64,000 bases of DNA from Schizochytrium sp. TIO01 (Eukaryota; Sar; Bigyra; Thraustochytrida; Thraustochytriidae). Position numbers and translations under genes: made by a program. The DNA is taken from positions 666,247-730,246 of the forward strand of contig SMSO01000037.1 of assembly GCA_004764695.1 (NCBI GenBank), written 5' to 3'. The notes beneath the pieces are model-generated. The model was not told the origin of the DNA. It made no database searches and saw only the letters and a program-made list of their open reading frames with translations. Shown here in pieces: positions 52,394-63,558 of this stretch (position 1 is the first letter of the stretch; each line of letters begins with the position of its first letter).

Positions 52394-54340
52394 GCAGGTT
52401 GACTGGTTTCTTTGATTCATTCTGCGCAATCTCTTCGAGGCCATTGCCACAAATCTTATTAGAACATAAGAACATGAGAACTTAAGAACATGAGAACTTG
52501 AACATGAATACATAAATACATAAATACATCGATAGATAGATAGATAGATAGATAGACCCCTGCTTAGTCTGTGGACTCCGCAGATCTCGCGAACCTCCAT
52601 AAAAGCACTGTCAGGCCCCGGCCCACCGCGAGCTGGCTGGCTTCTCGTTCATTCTTCGCCGCACCCATCTCTGTTGGAGCTGTCAGAGGGTACATAGTCC
52701 ATAGTGTGCCAGCTCCTGAATCATTTTTTGCCCTTCTTTGTTTGTTTGTTCATTACTGCTAATGTTTGGAAAGTTGTCATCGTCGAATTGATTATTATTA
52801 TTTTTTAAAATTAAAAAAAGTAAAGATCAGAGATAAATATTGAAGACCTTCTTTAGGACAGTGATATTGAAAACATTTTTTAAAATTTTCTTTTAATTTT
52901 TTTAAATAACTAAATAAAAGGTTGGAATAGTAAATCATTGATGTAGCGGAAGTTAAATAAAGGCAGATGGAGTATACAAGGTGGAAGAGCAGTCGGTAAA
53001 TAGAAACAAAGGCCTTCTGTCTGAGTGAAAGGAGAGAGAAAGAAGAAGTGAAGGTTGATAGTAGGCAGTATGGTGGCAAGATTTCTTCGCTTGGCGATCA
53101 GTGACACGACAGGTGCATGGTGGTACCTTTTTCTTTTTTTCCTTTTCTTCTTTTTTTAACTGTATGTTTATTCCTATCTACTATTTTGTTCTATGCAAAA
53201 GAAAAGGAAGAGAAGAATCGAAAACAAAAGGATTCGAAAGGGAGAGAGCGAAGGTTTCAAATTCTGGCGCTGTGCTTCGGAAAGAGCTGCATTTTACACA
53301 CGCAGAGGCATTTTATCTATGCATACGCGTGCTTTGTGCGGAACCATCGCTCCGCACATCGCAGCTCTTGAAAAGCTGCGAACCTGTCGCTTTCTGTTGC
53401 TCGGAAACTCGCTGGCTGAGGGTCGCTCGCTTTCCCTCCTCTCAGAGACTCGGTTCGACTCCACGCGACGCGACTTTCTTTGTCCACTCGGCGTTCTGCT
53501 TCTTCTCCTCCTCAAACTTAAGCCCGTTCTGTTCTTCCCTGGTTCCCTCCCCTTCAACCACCGCTGTTCCGTTTTGTTTCTCTCTTCTTCTTCTTCTTCT
53601 CCTTCTTGTTATTGCAAAAAAGACAACGAAGCGCGATGGGTGTTCTATGTCCTTTGGAGGTCTTGCTTACTGGCACTACTACTAGTAGCTAGGGGATGCT
53701 CTGTGGCGTTCTTCTCCGCTTCCTCGCATTTCCTCCTTAGCTGCCTCTTGAAACTAAGAAAGAACAGGCCAGATGTCGAAATGTGGCACAATCTTCTTTC
53801 AACAAATCAATCAATCAATCGATCGATCTGATCTATCAATCAATCGATCAATCTGATCTATCAATCAATCAATCGTTCATACAAACAAGCAAACAAACGA
53901 ACAAAACGCAAGGAAGGCAAAGCCAGAAGACGAAGGATCTTGAACGACGCTGATTCCGCCGTTTCCTTGCGATCATCGTAAACTCATTGTGACTTCGAGC
54001 GCAGTTCTCACGCTCTCTCTCTCATTCTCTCTTCTGTATCTGTCCTTCGAATCAGGGCTTAGATTAGATTTTAAAATGTTGTATGACCGGTAGAACCCTC
54101 AATCGACGAGGAGGGAGCCCGTCTGGTTTTGCCTTGCTTGAGCTTGAAGCTCGAAGGAAAGATGTTCTAAGTTTAGAAACAAACCTCATGGATGCTGTAT
54201 TTGTGATGGTCTCACGTTCCCTCCCCTGTTCTCGCTCCCTTCTTCAAGCAGCGTTTTCGAAAATTGGTTGATTTCCAGCGCTTGAATGTTATAAGTTTTA
54301 TTTTCTTAATTCCTTAATTTCTTAAAATAAATAGTATTAA

Positions 54341-54636
54341 ACAAAAACTAAAAGAAACTAAAAGAAACTAAAAGAAACTAAAAGAAACTAAAAGAAACTA
54401 AAAGAAACTAAAAGAAACTAAAAGAAACTAAAAGAAACTAAAAGAAACTAAAAGAAACTAAAAGAAACTAAAAGAAACTAAAAGAAACTAAAAGAAACTA
54501 AAAGAAACTAAAAGAAACTAAAAGAAACTAAAAGAAACTAAAAGAAACTAAAAGAAACTAAAAGAAACTAAAAGAAACTAAAAGAAACTAAAAGAAACTA
54601 AAAGAAACTAAAAGAAACTAAAAGAAACTAAAAGAA
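54341..54636. repeat. 28 perfect copies of a 10-bp A-tract repeat
   Basis: The unit AAAGAAACTA repeats without a mismatch from 54351 to 54630, with partial units at both ends. Each unit has an A4 and an A3 run on one strand, so A-tracts recur about once per helical turn. All purine-rich strands face the same way. There is no spacer, which excludes a CRISPR array. Confidence 0.95.
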
Positions 54637-55158
54637 GCTCGACTACCTATTTTTAAAAGTTAAAGCTTAGAGGAGAAGAAAGAGGTTTCCTGCGGCGCCG
54701 AATCCGCAGCAGAGGTCACCCCGCTCTTGAAAAGATAAACATAGCTATTAATATACGAAATCATAACTTAGCGAAGCAAGTTACTAACTTAAAAAAAGTG
54801 CCGGCGGCGCCTCGAAACAGAACATGAAGAAGCCTCAGGTTCGACTTCCTTTGCAGAGCCTTGCGAATGCTTTGGACTCCGTGACGAGGGCACTTCAACG
54901 CAGCATACGCTGTCCATCCGCCCACGCATTCCTCCGTTTGTCCGCGTATCCATAAAGTAAACTCGCGAGCCATCGAGGCGAAAGAGGAGTCCGCAAAAGG
55001 GTTCTCACTGCTAGCCAGGCCCGTAGGCCCTGCTACGGTGATGCACGCGTGCTTTTCCCAGCTATGTTCAGACTTCTCTTTTTATTTTATTTAAAACAAG
55101 TTTTTCTTTCTAAACTTTGTTTTTTAAAGCGTTAAAACATTGGTTGTTATTCTGGATC

Positions 55159-55182
55159 TTTCTCTCTTTATAAAGAGAGAAA
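55159..55182. repeat. Perfect 24-bp palindrome
   Basis: Arm TTTCTCTCTTTA followed directly by TAAAGAGAGAAA with no spacer. It could extrude as a cruciform or bind a dimeric protein; neither is shown. Confidence 0.85.
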
Positions 55183-55349
55183 AGCCTGTGGCGAAAGAGG
55201 AGGAAAAGAGGGCTTTCAGTTCGCCTGTCCATCGTTTCGAATGATTCGATGGCGTCATGGACGCCCAAACGAGCAATTCAGAGCGCCGCGAGAGGAAAAG
55301 GACGCCTTGCTTTCTTTATTTCTTTCTTGCTCTCTTGCTCTCTCCACGC

Positions 55350-55352
<3 letters not shown>

Positions 55353-55383
<31 letters not shown>
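55353..55383. repeat. (CAGA)n microsatellite
   Basis: About eight CAGA units. Confidence 0.95.
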
Positions 55384-55384
<1 letters not shown>

Positions 55385-56240
55385 TGCTTTGACAAAGAGG
55401 CCGCGCGTATCCAGCCTCGCAAAGGAGCGAGCGTTTGGAGCGAGCGTTGCGGAGCCCATCTGTAGGTAGGAATCCTTTCTTTTCTAAACTTTCTACTAAA
55501 TGGATGGTGACATTCTTTCGTTGTCTCGCTTACTCTTTCATTTGACTCCGGGCTGCCTACGAGCTTGCTAGCTGGCACTAGGGGCGCTTCGCTCACTTTC
55601 ATCTTCTTGCACTATGTGGAGCTAGCTGGCTGTGAAAACTTCTTTCAGAAGCAGTGAACGTTTTAAAGTGCGTAGGGCCACATAGGAGGCGCTAGCGAAG
55701 AGAGGTCGCAAGAGAAGTACCAAGTTGGCACACGGGCATCCTTTTAGGGCTCTTGGCACTTTCAACTAAAAGAATACAAAGGTCAAATCAAAACAATTAT
55801 AATCAAATAAGTTTATTTAAAACCAAAAGTTTTGAAAAGAGTTCAAAGTTTTGGGGAAACCAACCGATTTTTTAGGTGGTAATACAGCAAAACCAACCTA
55901 TCGTAGGCGCTCATTCTCTTCATCTCGAAGAGCGCTGAAAGAGCAAATGCCAAAGACCGACGAGTTGCTTCGAGTCTACGTGCAGGTCTGCTTATAATGA
56001 TCACCGTGGTATATGGACAGGCACCATCGCCATTGACGCAAGCGCATTGCGGAGCCAAGGCAGGGCAAGTGCGGCCTCGTGAACGTTATCAGAGGGTACC
56101 TCAGTGACACGTGACGGTGCAAGTGCCATTGGCGCTTCCTTCTTCTTGGCCAATATCGCGAAGATCTGACTTGAGCTGAGGACGACTCGATATCAGAGCG
56201 ACGCTTCGGGTCAGTGAAACCGACCGTTCGCAGACCGATT

Positions 56241-56397
56241 GTTTGTTTGTTTGTTTGTTTGTTTGTTTGTTTGTTTGTTTGTTTGTTTGTTTGTTTGTTT
56301 GTTTGTTTGTTTGTTTGTTTGTTTGTTTGTTTGTTTGTTTGTTTGTTTGTTTGTTTGTTTGTTTGTTTGTTTGTTTGTTTGTTTGTTTGTTTGTTTG
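56241..56397. repeat. (GTTT)39 microsatellite
   Basis: About 157 bp of uninterrupted GTTT. It gives false ORFs in all frames (Phe-Val-Cys-Leu on plus, Thr-Asn-Lys-Gln on minus). The longest simple tetranucleotide run in the window. Confidence 0.97.
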
Positions 56398-57931
56398 GCC
56401 TCAAAGAAAAGATCATTCATTACCTGCAAGGCTGACAAAGCGAAGAAATCGAGGCAACGCTCTGCAATCCCGTCTGTCGCGCTGATTGACCTGCCATAGC
56501 GGCTCCATCCGTTTCACTAAACCCTTCTTAACTCATGTGCCACGCATAACAGCCATCTTCACATCATGAGTATCACGTGAGGACATCTCGAGCTGACTTC
56601 TTTCCCAGAACAAGAGCTCTGATTATTCAATTAAGATACTGCGGACTTTCATCCCTTCATTCCTTCATTCATCATCCATTCACCATTCACCATTCATTCA
56701 TTCATCAAGTAATTAATCAAGTAATTAATCAAGTAATTAATTAATTAATTAATTGATTGATTTTAATTTACAACAACGCTGAAGAGAATTGAAAGAGAAT
56801 TGAGAGAGACGGATTATACAACTAACAAGTAACAAACAACCTGGAAAGAGAAACTAAGTAAAGTACCCACAAGCGCGTGGTACCTGCGAGCACAAGAACC
56901 AAGAAAGATTGCAGCGACGATAGGACAGCCATTCGAGAGCACGCTAGCTCTCCAGGGAGCGGTCGCAGCGCTGTAGGGTCTGCGGCTCTGGGCCGAGCGA
57001 GGAGCTAGCTTCGGAAGCCTCCCGACCGACGCCAGACAGCCAGTGAGTGAGTGGGTGGGTCGAGGCGGCCTCCAGCTTTTCTGTTCCATCCCTCTCGAGC
57101 CTAAGGAAAGTCTCCTTTGTTTGCCCCTTTTCAATTTTACTTTTAACCGTATAACATTTTAAAAGTAAACAGAAGAAATATATCCACTTAAAATAAAATA
57201 TTCCAAGGAAAGTGTTGCTGTTCCGTGTTCTATTTTGTTTCATAAATTCGAAATTCTGGTGTACCGCAGCAGGGTCATTGCTGGCTACTACTATAGAACT
57301 GCATAGGCACCCACTGCTACCAGGGAGCAGAAAGAAGAGGACACTTGACCCATGGACAATGAATTAATTTGGGCAATTTGAGGCTTTCGCTCGAAAGCTC
57401 CAACGCGGAAGGGACCGAGAGGGACCGATACGCCCTGCGGCCGATCTTGGAGAGAGCACGGCGCTGATTCTGCGCAGTTTCCCGCGGCTGCCGCCATGCA
57501 TTCTCTGGCGAGGGTGGGCTCGGAATCAAGGAATTCGAGCGCCAAGGAAGGAAGATCGCCAACATCGTTTTGCATTCAATTAATGAATGAATTCATTGAT
57601 TAATTCATTCGACCCGGTCCCTTTTCCCTTGGATTCTATCTTTCCATTCAATCCCTCAAAATTAGAACTTCTCAATCCAAAACAGAAGAAGAAGAGGACA
57701 AAAAGAAGAAGACATAGATACGTAGGTACATATGATGGTCACAGAGAAGACGGGTGTTGGAGCCAATCTATCACTCGAAACGACGCTTCAACCGCTCAGT
57801 TCTGTGTATGTATGTATCGCATCAGACCCGTCTCCGCTCGCTAGCGACCTGGCTACGCGAATGCCTACGCCTCGCCAGGCCTTCGTCCTCCTCCTTCTCA
57901 GCAGTCTTCCCTCGAAAGGCCTTCGTTCTGA

Positions 57932-57934
<3 letters not shown>

Positions 57935-57964
<30 letters not shown>
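57935..57964. repeat. (CT)n microsatellite
   Basis: About fifteen CT units. Confidence 0.95.
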
Positions 57965-57967
<3 letters not shown>

Positions 57968-58030
57968 CTGCTATTGTCGCTGCCGCGTTGAAAGGCGCCT
58001 CACTCATCTCTCAAGTCTCATGTCCACGCG

Positions 58031-58066
58031 TGTCTGTCTGTCTGTCTGTCTGCCTGTCTGTCTGTC
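58031..58066. repeat. (GTCT)n microsatellite
   Basis: About nine units with one GCCT variant. Confidence 0.93.
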
Positions 58067-58539
58067 CTGAGTGAGCGATGCATGTGCCATCCATGGAAGC
58101 GCAAGGCCATCTGAAATCGATCCCAACTCCAACAGAGAACAGGCGAGACCCTAAAAAGAACAGCACCTTGGAAAAGAACAGCACATTGAACAAGAACAGA
58201 ACAAGAACAAGATCTTGGTCGTTTCCACGAGGACGACGGAGGGAGCGTCTGCGCGAGGCGAGAGGGCGCGGAGGCAGAGCAGGGCCAGGCTGCGGCTGCT
58301 CGTAGCTGCTCGCACGCACGCACGCTCGCTCGCTCGTCCACGCGGATTCCGAGCGGATTCCTGAGGTGCTGCTCGGCGCCTCAGTTCCAAAGTGGTTTCC
58401 AGGAATCGCGATGGCACTTCTTCTCTCTCTTTTTCTTCTCTTTCTCCACGAAGTGGTTCTTTCATGATGGTCGAATATTGATATTGAGAGAGAAATTGAT
58501 CTCTGTTTATCTGTCTGTTTAGTTTCCGCAGAGAATTGC

Positions 58540-58615
58540 AATGAATGAATGAATGGATGGATGGATGGATGGATGGATGAATGAATGAATGAATGAATGA
58601 ATGAATGGATGAATG
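58540..58615. repeat. (ATGA)n/(GGAT)n compound microsatellite
   Basis: Alternating blocks of AATG, GGAT and again AATG units. Confidence 0.93.
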
Positions 58616-60367
58616 GCAAATGATAATGATACCTTCGTACGTACAAATTTGAAAACCCCTTTTTACTTTAAATAAATACATAAATAAATTTAAAATAAAT
58701 AAACATGTTTGAATTTAGGATTTTGAGGAATATAAGTAGAAATGGAACTGGATATTAAAAGTGGAATTGATGGAGGGAATGGGCAAGATAAAAGGTCGAG
58801 CACATATTCCGTATCAGGGCGATGATGACGCAGAAACTGTCCCGCGCGAACAGGACTCGAGACTCCGAATCGAGTTTGTGGCATATTTGTTCGATAATAC
58901 ATCAATACATCAATACATCATCATCATAGAAAGAAACGGAAGCACTTGCACGGCATAGAAACCAGTTAACCTCAGTTCATAAGTAAATTTACTTTTATAA
59001 ATAACATAGGAAAGTAAGTGCATGATCATTTTGTGCAAAACAAAAGCGAAGAATTGGCGAATTCGACATCGCCTCAAAAACTGTCTTTTTTCTCCAAAAT
59101 AGAAGTTGACATTGGAGCAGCAAACAAAACCCTTCGAAGCTGCACAGCAATTCTGGAAAGGAGCCTTTGCAAGGATTGGACCGCAAGAGACGGATGGATA
59201 GAAGTACTGGCGCCAACTTTTGAGCAGTTTCCTCCTTTCGTCGCATCGGGAGCTTCCCAGATCTGCTTGTTTTTAGTATATAAAAGTAAATTTGCCGTGT
59301 TTTGGAATCAGCACAGACACGAGAGTTTTGACCTTTTTTACTTACTGACCCCTATGAATTAAAAAATAAAAAACTTAAAAAACTTTTAAAAAAACTTAAA
59401 AAAACTAAATATATAATTAAGAAACTTACTTTAAATTAAAAATATAGAATGGAAAGTAGAAAACGCCTCTTTACTGCGAAGCTTTTTTGGAAAGAACTAT
59501 TGAGTTGTTTGCGCAAGATACTCAACGATAGGAGGATCAACCATCTTCTTGACCGATAAAGGTATGCATGCATGAGCCATCATTGAAAAGTTGAGATTTC
59601 ATCGCAAGCTTGAAAAAGGAAGAGTGTGCTCGAATCAGTATTCTACTCTTAAAAACTGGCTAGACACCGAAGGCCGATCTATATAAGCAGTCAAGTAAGC
59701 AAACACTTTCTCTTTTTTTTTTTTCTTTTTTTTTCTTTTTCACAAAATTGAAATTGGAGGAGTAAGTACCTGCGAACTATGTCAGATTTCTTTCAGTCAA
59801 TGTTTGGAAGGAGTTGAACCAACAGACAATCTGAATGATATGAATTAAATAACAGGTATATGAGCTATTTTTAATCTCAAAAGAAGAAGGAAAAAAGAAG
59901 AAGGAGAAAGGTCTCTAGAGTATGATTTCCACCTTTTTCAAAATAAACTTTTTCTTCAGAATTAAAAAAAGGAGACACTAATTCTCATAGACTAAAATAG
60001 AAAAATTAAAAAGGACATGCCTGGGAAAAAGAAAGCGCATTGGAACTATGATCAGAATTGATCAATACTACCCGGTACAAATGTCACTAGAATTTCCGGT
60101 AGCGGCGTGCCAACCTCGAGGCTCTCGGCAGCTCGTGCGCCGCTCGTGCAGTGACAAGAGCAAATTCGAGGCGCCAGCAAATCCAAAACTCGAATCGCGA
60201 AACGAGCAAAACTCCAAGGAGCTGCAAATCTGCAAAGCACCCTACGGACTGGAATTCCCAGTTGCAAGGTGGGGGTTATCAATCAAACAGCATCGTAAGG
60301 CGAAACAATATATATATAGATATAGATATATTTGAAGCACGACTAAGAACCAAAGTACAAATTCAAG

Positions 60368-62026
60368 ATGTCCGATGAAACGCCACCCTTCGCCTTGGGC
60401 GGCAGCATGGCACTCGTGTCGTCGTTCTCGACGCTCTTCGTGTTCATGTGGATTGGACACATTATCCGCGAATACATCTCGTGCACACGCCGGTTCATGC
60501 TACCCGCGTCGCTCATTGGTGGTCTCTTGGCCCTCATGTTCGTACAGCTTTGTACTCTAAACGACACAGTTTATGCTGTTGTCGAGAGCGACTGGATCGA
60601 CGGATGGTCCAGCATGCCCGGTTTCCTCATCAACATCATTTTCGCCACGCTCTTCATGGGTAAGTCTGTGCCCAGCGTCCGTGAAATCTGGGACACTGCG
60701 GCTCCCCAAATTGCATATGGATGGGTTATCGCATGGGGCAACTGGTTCTGGGCGTGCCTCTTTTGCGGAATTCTCTTCATTCCTGCATGGCACACCAACG
60801 TTCTCTTTGGCTCCCTTGGCCCCGTTGGTACTCAGGGTGGTCACGGTACAGCTGCTGGTGTAACAAACTCTTACACGGCTCTTGGCTTCCCTGAAGGTGG
60901 TGATCTCGGTATCACTGCTGCCACAGTTGGCATTCTCTTTGGTGTCATTGTCGGTACGATCTTGTGTAACATTGCCAACTACATGGGTTGGTCGCGTATG
61001 TCATACCTTCTTCGTATGAAGGAGGAGGGCGACATTGAAGGCGACGCCCACATCGAAACCACCAGCAGCCGTAGTAGCTCTGCTGAGCAGATCAAGGATG
61101 CCCCCCAGCATGTGAGCCCGGAGACCAAGTCTTCAGGAAACCCAATGCACGACGAGAGCTTTGCCGAAAACGATTCTCGCCAGACTGTGAAAGAGGATGG
61201 TGTTGAGGTCCGCTCATGGCGCCAACGCGCTATGATTCCTGAGTCTGAGCGCGTCCCCGGTGCCTACATTGTCGTCTCCAGTGATGCCATCGAATCCCTC
61301 GCACTGCACTTTGCCTACCTTGGCGTAGTTTTGATGCTTGCATACTGGACCAAGCGTGCTTTGATTGCTCTTGAGACGCTCAACGACTGGCTTACCCAGT
61401 ACTCATTCTTTTCTGGGTTCCCGCTCTTCCCTATGTGTCTGCTCTGGGGTCTTGCCCTTCAGGTCTTCTTCGACAAGTACTGCCAAGGTAACTCCCCTCT
61501 TGATCGTGGCATGATGGAACGCATCTCTGGCCTCGCTCTTGATGTGCTCGTGCTCACTGCTGTTGCCACCACTAACCTTCAGGTTGTCGCAGATAACATT
61601 GCCCCTCTCATGATTGTGCTCTTTGTCATCCTCTTCTGGCAGCTATTCTGCTTCTTTGTGTTGGCACCCATGATGCTCCCGAACTACTGGGTCGAGCGTG
61701 CTCTCCCCGAGTTTGGAACAAGTACTGCTACCACTTCCATTGGTCTCATGCTTTTGCGCATTGTTGATCCTCAGTACGAAACCCCTGCCGCCAAGGCCTT
61801 TGCAGCCAAGCAGCTCATTACAGAGCCCTTCCTAGGTGGTGGTGTCTGGACTTCCCTTGCCCTTCCCCTGATCGTTTCTGTTGGCAACTTTGCTGTTATG
61901 GGTATCTCTGCCGGTGTTATGCTCTTCTTTATGGGCCTCTGGTTCTTCCTTCTTCGTCGTCAGAAGGAGGGTCCTATGCTTCGCTGGAAGTTCGATGCCC
62001 GCTATGACCGTCTTGAGGGCGAGTAA
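60368..62026 (+). CDS. Sodium/glutamate symporter, GltS (ESS) family
   Basis: A 552-residue multipass membrane protein that would import glutamate with Na+. It has two halves of about five hydrophobic segments each. The first half has RFMLPASLIGGLLALMF near 40, then GTQGGHGTAAGVT near 155 and FPEGGDLGITAATVGILFG, the glycine-rich hairpin hallmark of GltS. A hydrophilic Ser/Glu-rich loop of about 85 residues (220-305) separates the halves, longer than in the bacterial proteins I know. The second half has GTSTATTSIGLML near 455 and ITEPFLGGGVW near 485. ATG 60368 follows TTCAAG and no in-frame upstream ATG exists nearby. GltS is mainly bacterial, so an old transfer is possible, but codon use looks like the neighbouring host genes and the loop suggests long residence. 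Plasma membrane or organelle location is not evident. Confidence 0.8.
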   Translation: MSDETPPFALGGSMALVSSFSTLFVFMWIGHIIREYISCTRRFMLPASLIGGLLALMFVQLCTLNDTVYAVVESDWIDGWSSMPGFLINIIFATLFMGKSVPSVREIWDTAAPQIAYGWVIAWGNWFWACLFCGILFIPAWHTNVLFGSLGPVGTQGGHGTAAGVTNSYTALGFPEGGDLGITAATVGILFGVIVGTILCNIANYMGWSRMSYLLRMKEEGDIEGDAHIETTSSRSSSAEQIKDAPQHVSPETKSSGNPMHDESFAENDSRQTVKEDGVEVRSWRQRAMIPESERVPGAYIVVSSDAIESLALHFAYLGVVLMLAYWTKRALIALETLNDWLTQYSFFSGFPLFPMCLLWGLALQVFFDKYCQGNSPLDRGMMERISGLALDVLVLTAVATTNLQVVADNIAPLMIVLFVILFWQLFCFFVLAPMMLPNYWVERALPEFGTSTATTSIGLMLLRIVDPQYETPAAKAFAAKQLITEPFLGGGVWTSLALPLIVSVGNFAVMGISAGVMLFFMGLWFFLLRRQKEGPMLRWKFDARYDRLEGE

Positions 62027-63558
62027 ATCTATTTATGATTCTACTACTCCATATTGCAAACTCAATCTGATGGGATTGAATGAGTGTTTCCCGCTCAGCT
62101 CAAATCACCAGTATTTTCAGGCTCATCTATCCTCCGTATCTTTTCTTTTTATTTCCATTCCAGTTCCAGACCTACATCACATGCATACCCACTTCACACA
62201 TCAAGCACTCCAGTTGTAATAATATCCATCCCAAAATTCGATGGTATTCCAATCACCCAAAGGTGCTGATATATCGTTCTGTAAACCGTTAAAATAACAC
62301 CAAATTATATCTTAATATTATGACTTGAATTACTCATGTTTGTTTATCTCTTCTCGAACGCGAACTCAGTCCCAGATCGAGAAATGCCTCATTTAGTCTA
62401 CAGGAAATAAAGGTACACCGGTCTGGTTTTTACATAGATACTTTGAAACTGTTGATTCCAGCATCCAGAATGTCTTCACACGGGTGACCTAAATGAACTT
62501 ACATTGCATAAACTGCTGGGTCGTGTCTTGCATGAGACCTAATTTCATGAAAGTGCAACGAACCGAACAGTAAATACTCATCAGTTTAACAAGAAAGCCG
62601 CATAAAACGTGTTTCCTAGGTCAAAAAATGATTGGAAGGACATGTTCAAAACGTGTTTTTTTTTTTTTTAATAAATCTCAAGAACAAAAGGCAGTTTCAG
62701 CCGCACTTATATCACAGTAAAAGCGAGAGATCTATAAGCTGAGAGTTGAAGTAGGAGCTAATACTCGGTGCTGCAAAGCTTATTGTTATTGTTGTTGTTG
62801 TTGCTGCTGCTGCTGCTCCTGTAAGGATACAAAACTTTATAGCCACGTTAGTGAATTACTATGGTTTTATAGTAGAGACTCTTGTGAAATTTGAAGCTAT
62901 GGTACCTTGTGGAAAACGGGGCTTTTTAATTTATTCAAAAAAATATCTCTTCGAACGTTTTTGTCACACTATATTTATCAATCGAATTTCGACGATTGTG
63001 AAAGTAGACAGGGATAAGCTTCATAGAGTGTATTTTATTTCATATATCACTAAATCCAGAGGAAGCTAGACTTATCTTCTTCTCATTCGACCACATAGCG
63101 CACCCTGCACCTAAAGTCACTTTAGACCTGAAACGAAGTCATATAAAACCCCTAAAATAGAACAATAAGAACAATAAGAACAACAAGAGATAAAAACCTC
63201 CTTTTCTTTTTAATGTTCTCTGTTCTTTTATAAATGATTGCATTTTTATAAAATTTTAAACCTCAAAAGTAAAAATTGTGAAGAAAAGGTAACATGCAAA
63301 AAAAAAAACACAAAAAAAATATTTGGAAAGGGCTCTGATTGAAGAAAGATAAATCATATTATACTTTTATACACGAAGATGCACTAATGTTCACACGGAC
63401 AATTATTTTACCTTGAAACCTTGTTTAAAAGCTTGGCATCTACTTCGTTTAACACATCACTATTCAAAACATTGCAAAGGACTACGTCCGGATAAGGCTC
63501 TCTACAAATTACAGAAAGAAAAAAATGGCAAAGAGAAACGTATTGGACCTCTGTTTAT
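62027..63558. other. Intergenic region, no gene
   Basis: About 1.5 kb, AT-rich, containing a T-run (about 62658-62669), a TTG/CTG triplet run (about 62788-62817), AACAATAAG repeats (about 63160-63190) and an A-run near 63298-63308. Short ORFs (such as 62851-63069) have no support. Confidence 0.6.

Larger units (their letters stand above)
45492..54340. other. Second gene desert, left part (no supported gene)
   Basis: No recognisable gene. A more GC-rich island at about 46790-48010 has several overlapping ORFs on both strands but no recognised domain. It is followed by a very AT-rich belt (48110-48310). Repeats: GTT-rich (about 47512-47585), CAG (51381-51418), TTTC (51717-51754), AAAGGTT (52031-52076), GCTT (52337-52393), GATA (about 52532-52556) and ATCA/GATC runs (about 53805-53875). 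No tRNA-like structure convinced me. Confidence 0.6.
54637..60367. other. Second gene desert, right part (no supported gene)
   Basis: Contains a 24-bp palindrome (55159-55182) and runs of CAGA (55353-55383), GTTT (56241-56397), AAGTAATTAATC (about 56706-56755), CT (57935-57964), GTCT (58031-58066) and ATGA/GGAT (58540-58615). AT-rich belts lie at 59350-59450 and a T-rich stretch at 59710-59745. The last about 300 bases are the leader of the GltS gene and contain a TATAGA run (about 60310-60330). ORFs here are repeat translations or short and unsupported. Confidence 0.6.

Noticed and set aside
53400-53480. tRNA-like B-box GGTTCGACTCC
   Set aside because: The T-stem does not pair and no matching A-box, anticodon arm or acceptor stem is present.
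53101-53831. ORFs of about 194-212 codons on the plus strand
   Set aside because: Two frames overlap across the same DNA with Phe/Ser/Leu-rich low-complexity sequence and no domain.
54341-54636. Possible CRISPR-like array
   Set aside because: Repeats are directly joined with no spacers.
54830-54865. tRNA-like GGTTCGACTTCC
   Set aside because: T-arm halves do not pair; no cloverleaf can be drawn.
55976-56499. ORFs with Phe-Val-Cys-Leu or Thr-Asn-Lys-Gln repeats
   Set aside because: Products of the GTTT microsatellite, open in every frame.
59790-59880. Minus-strand GGTTCAACTCC resembling a tRNA B-box
   Set aside because: Flanking sequence gives no acceptor stem or D-arm.
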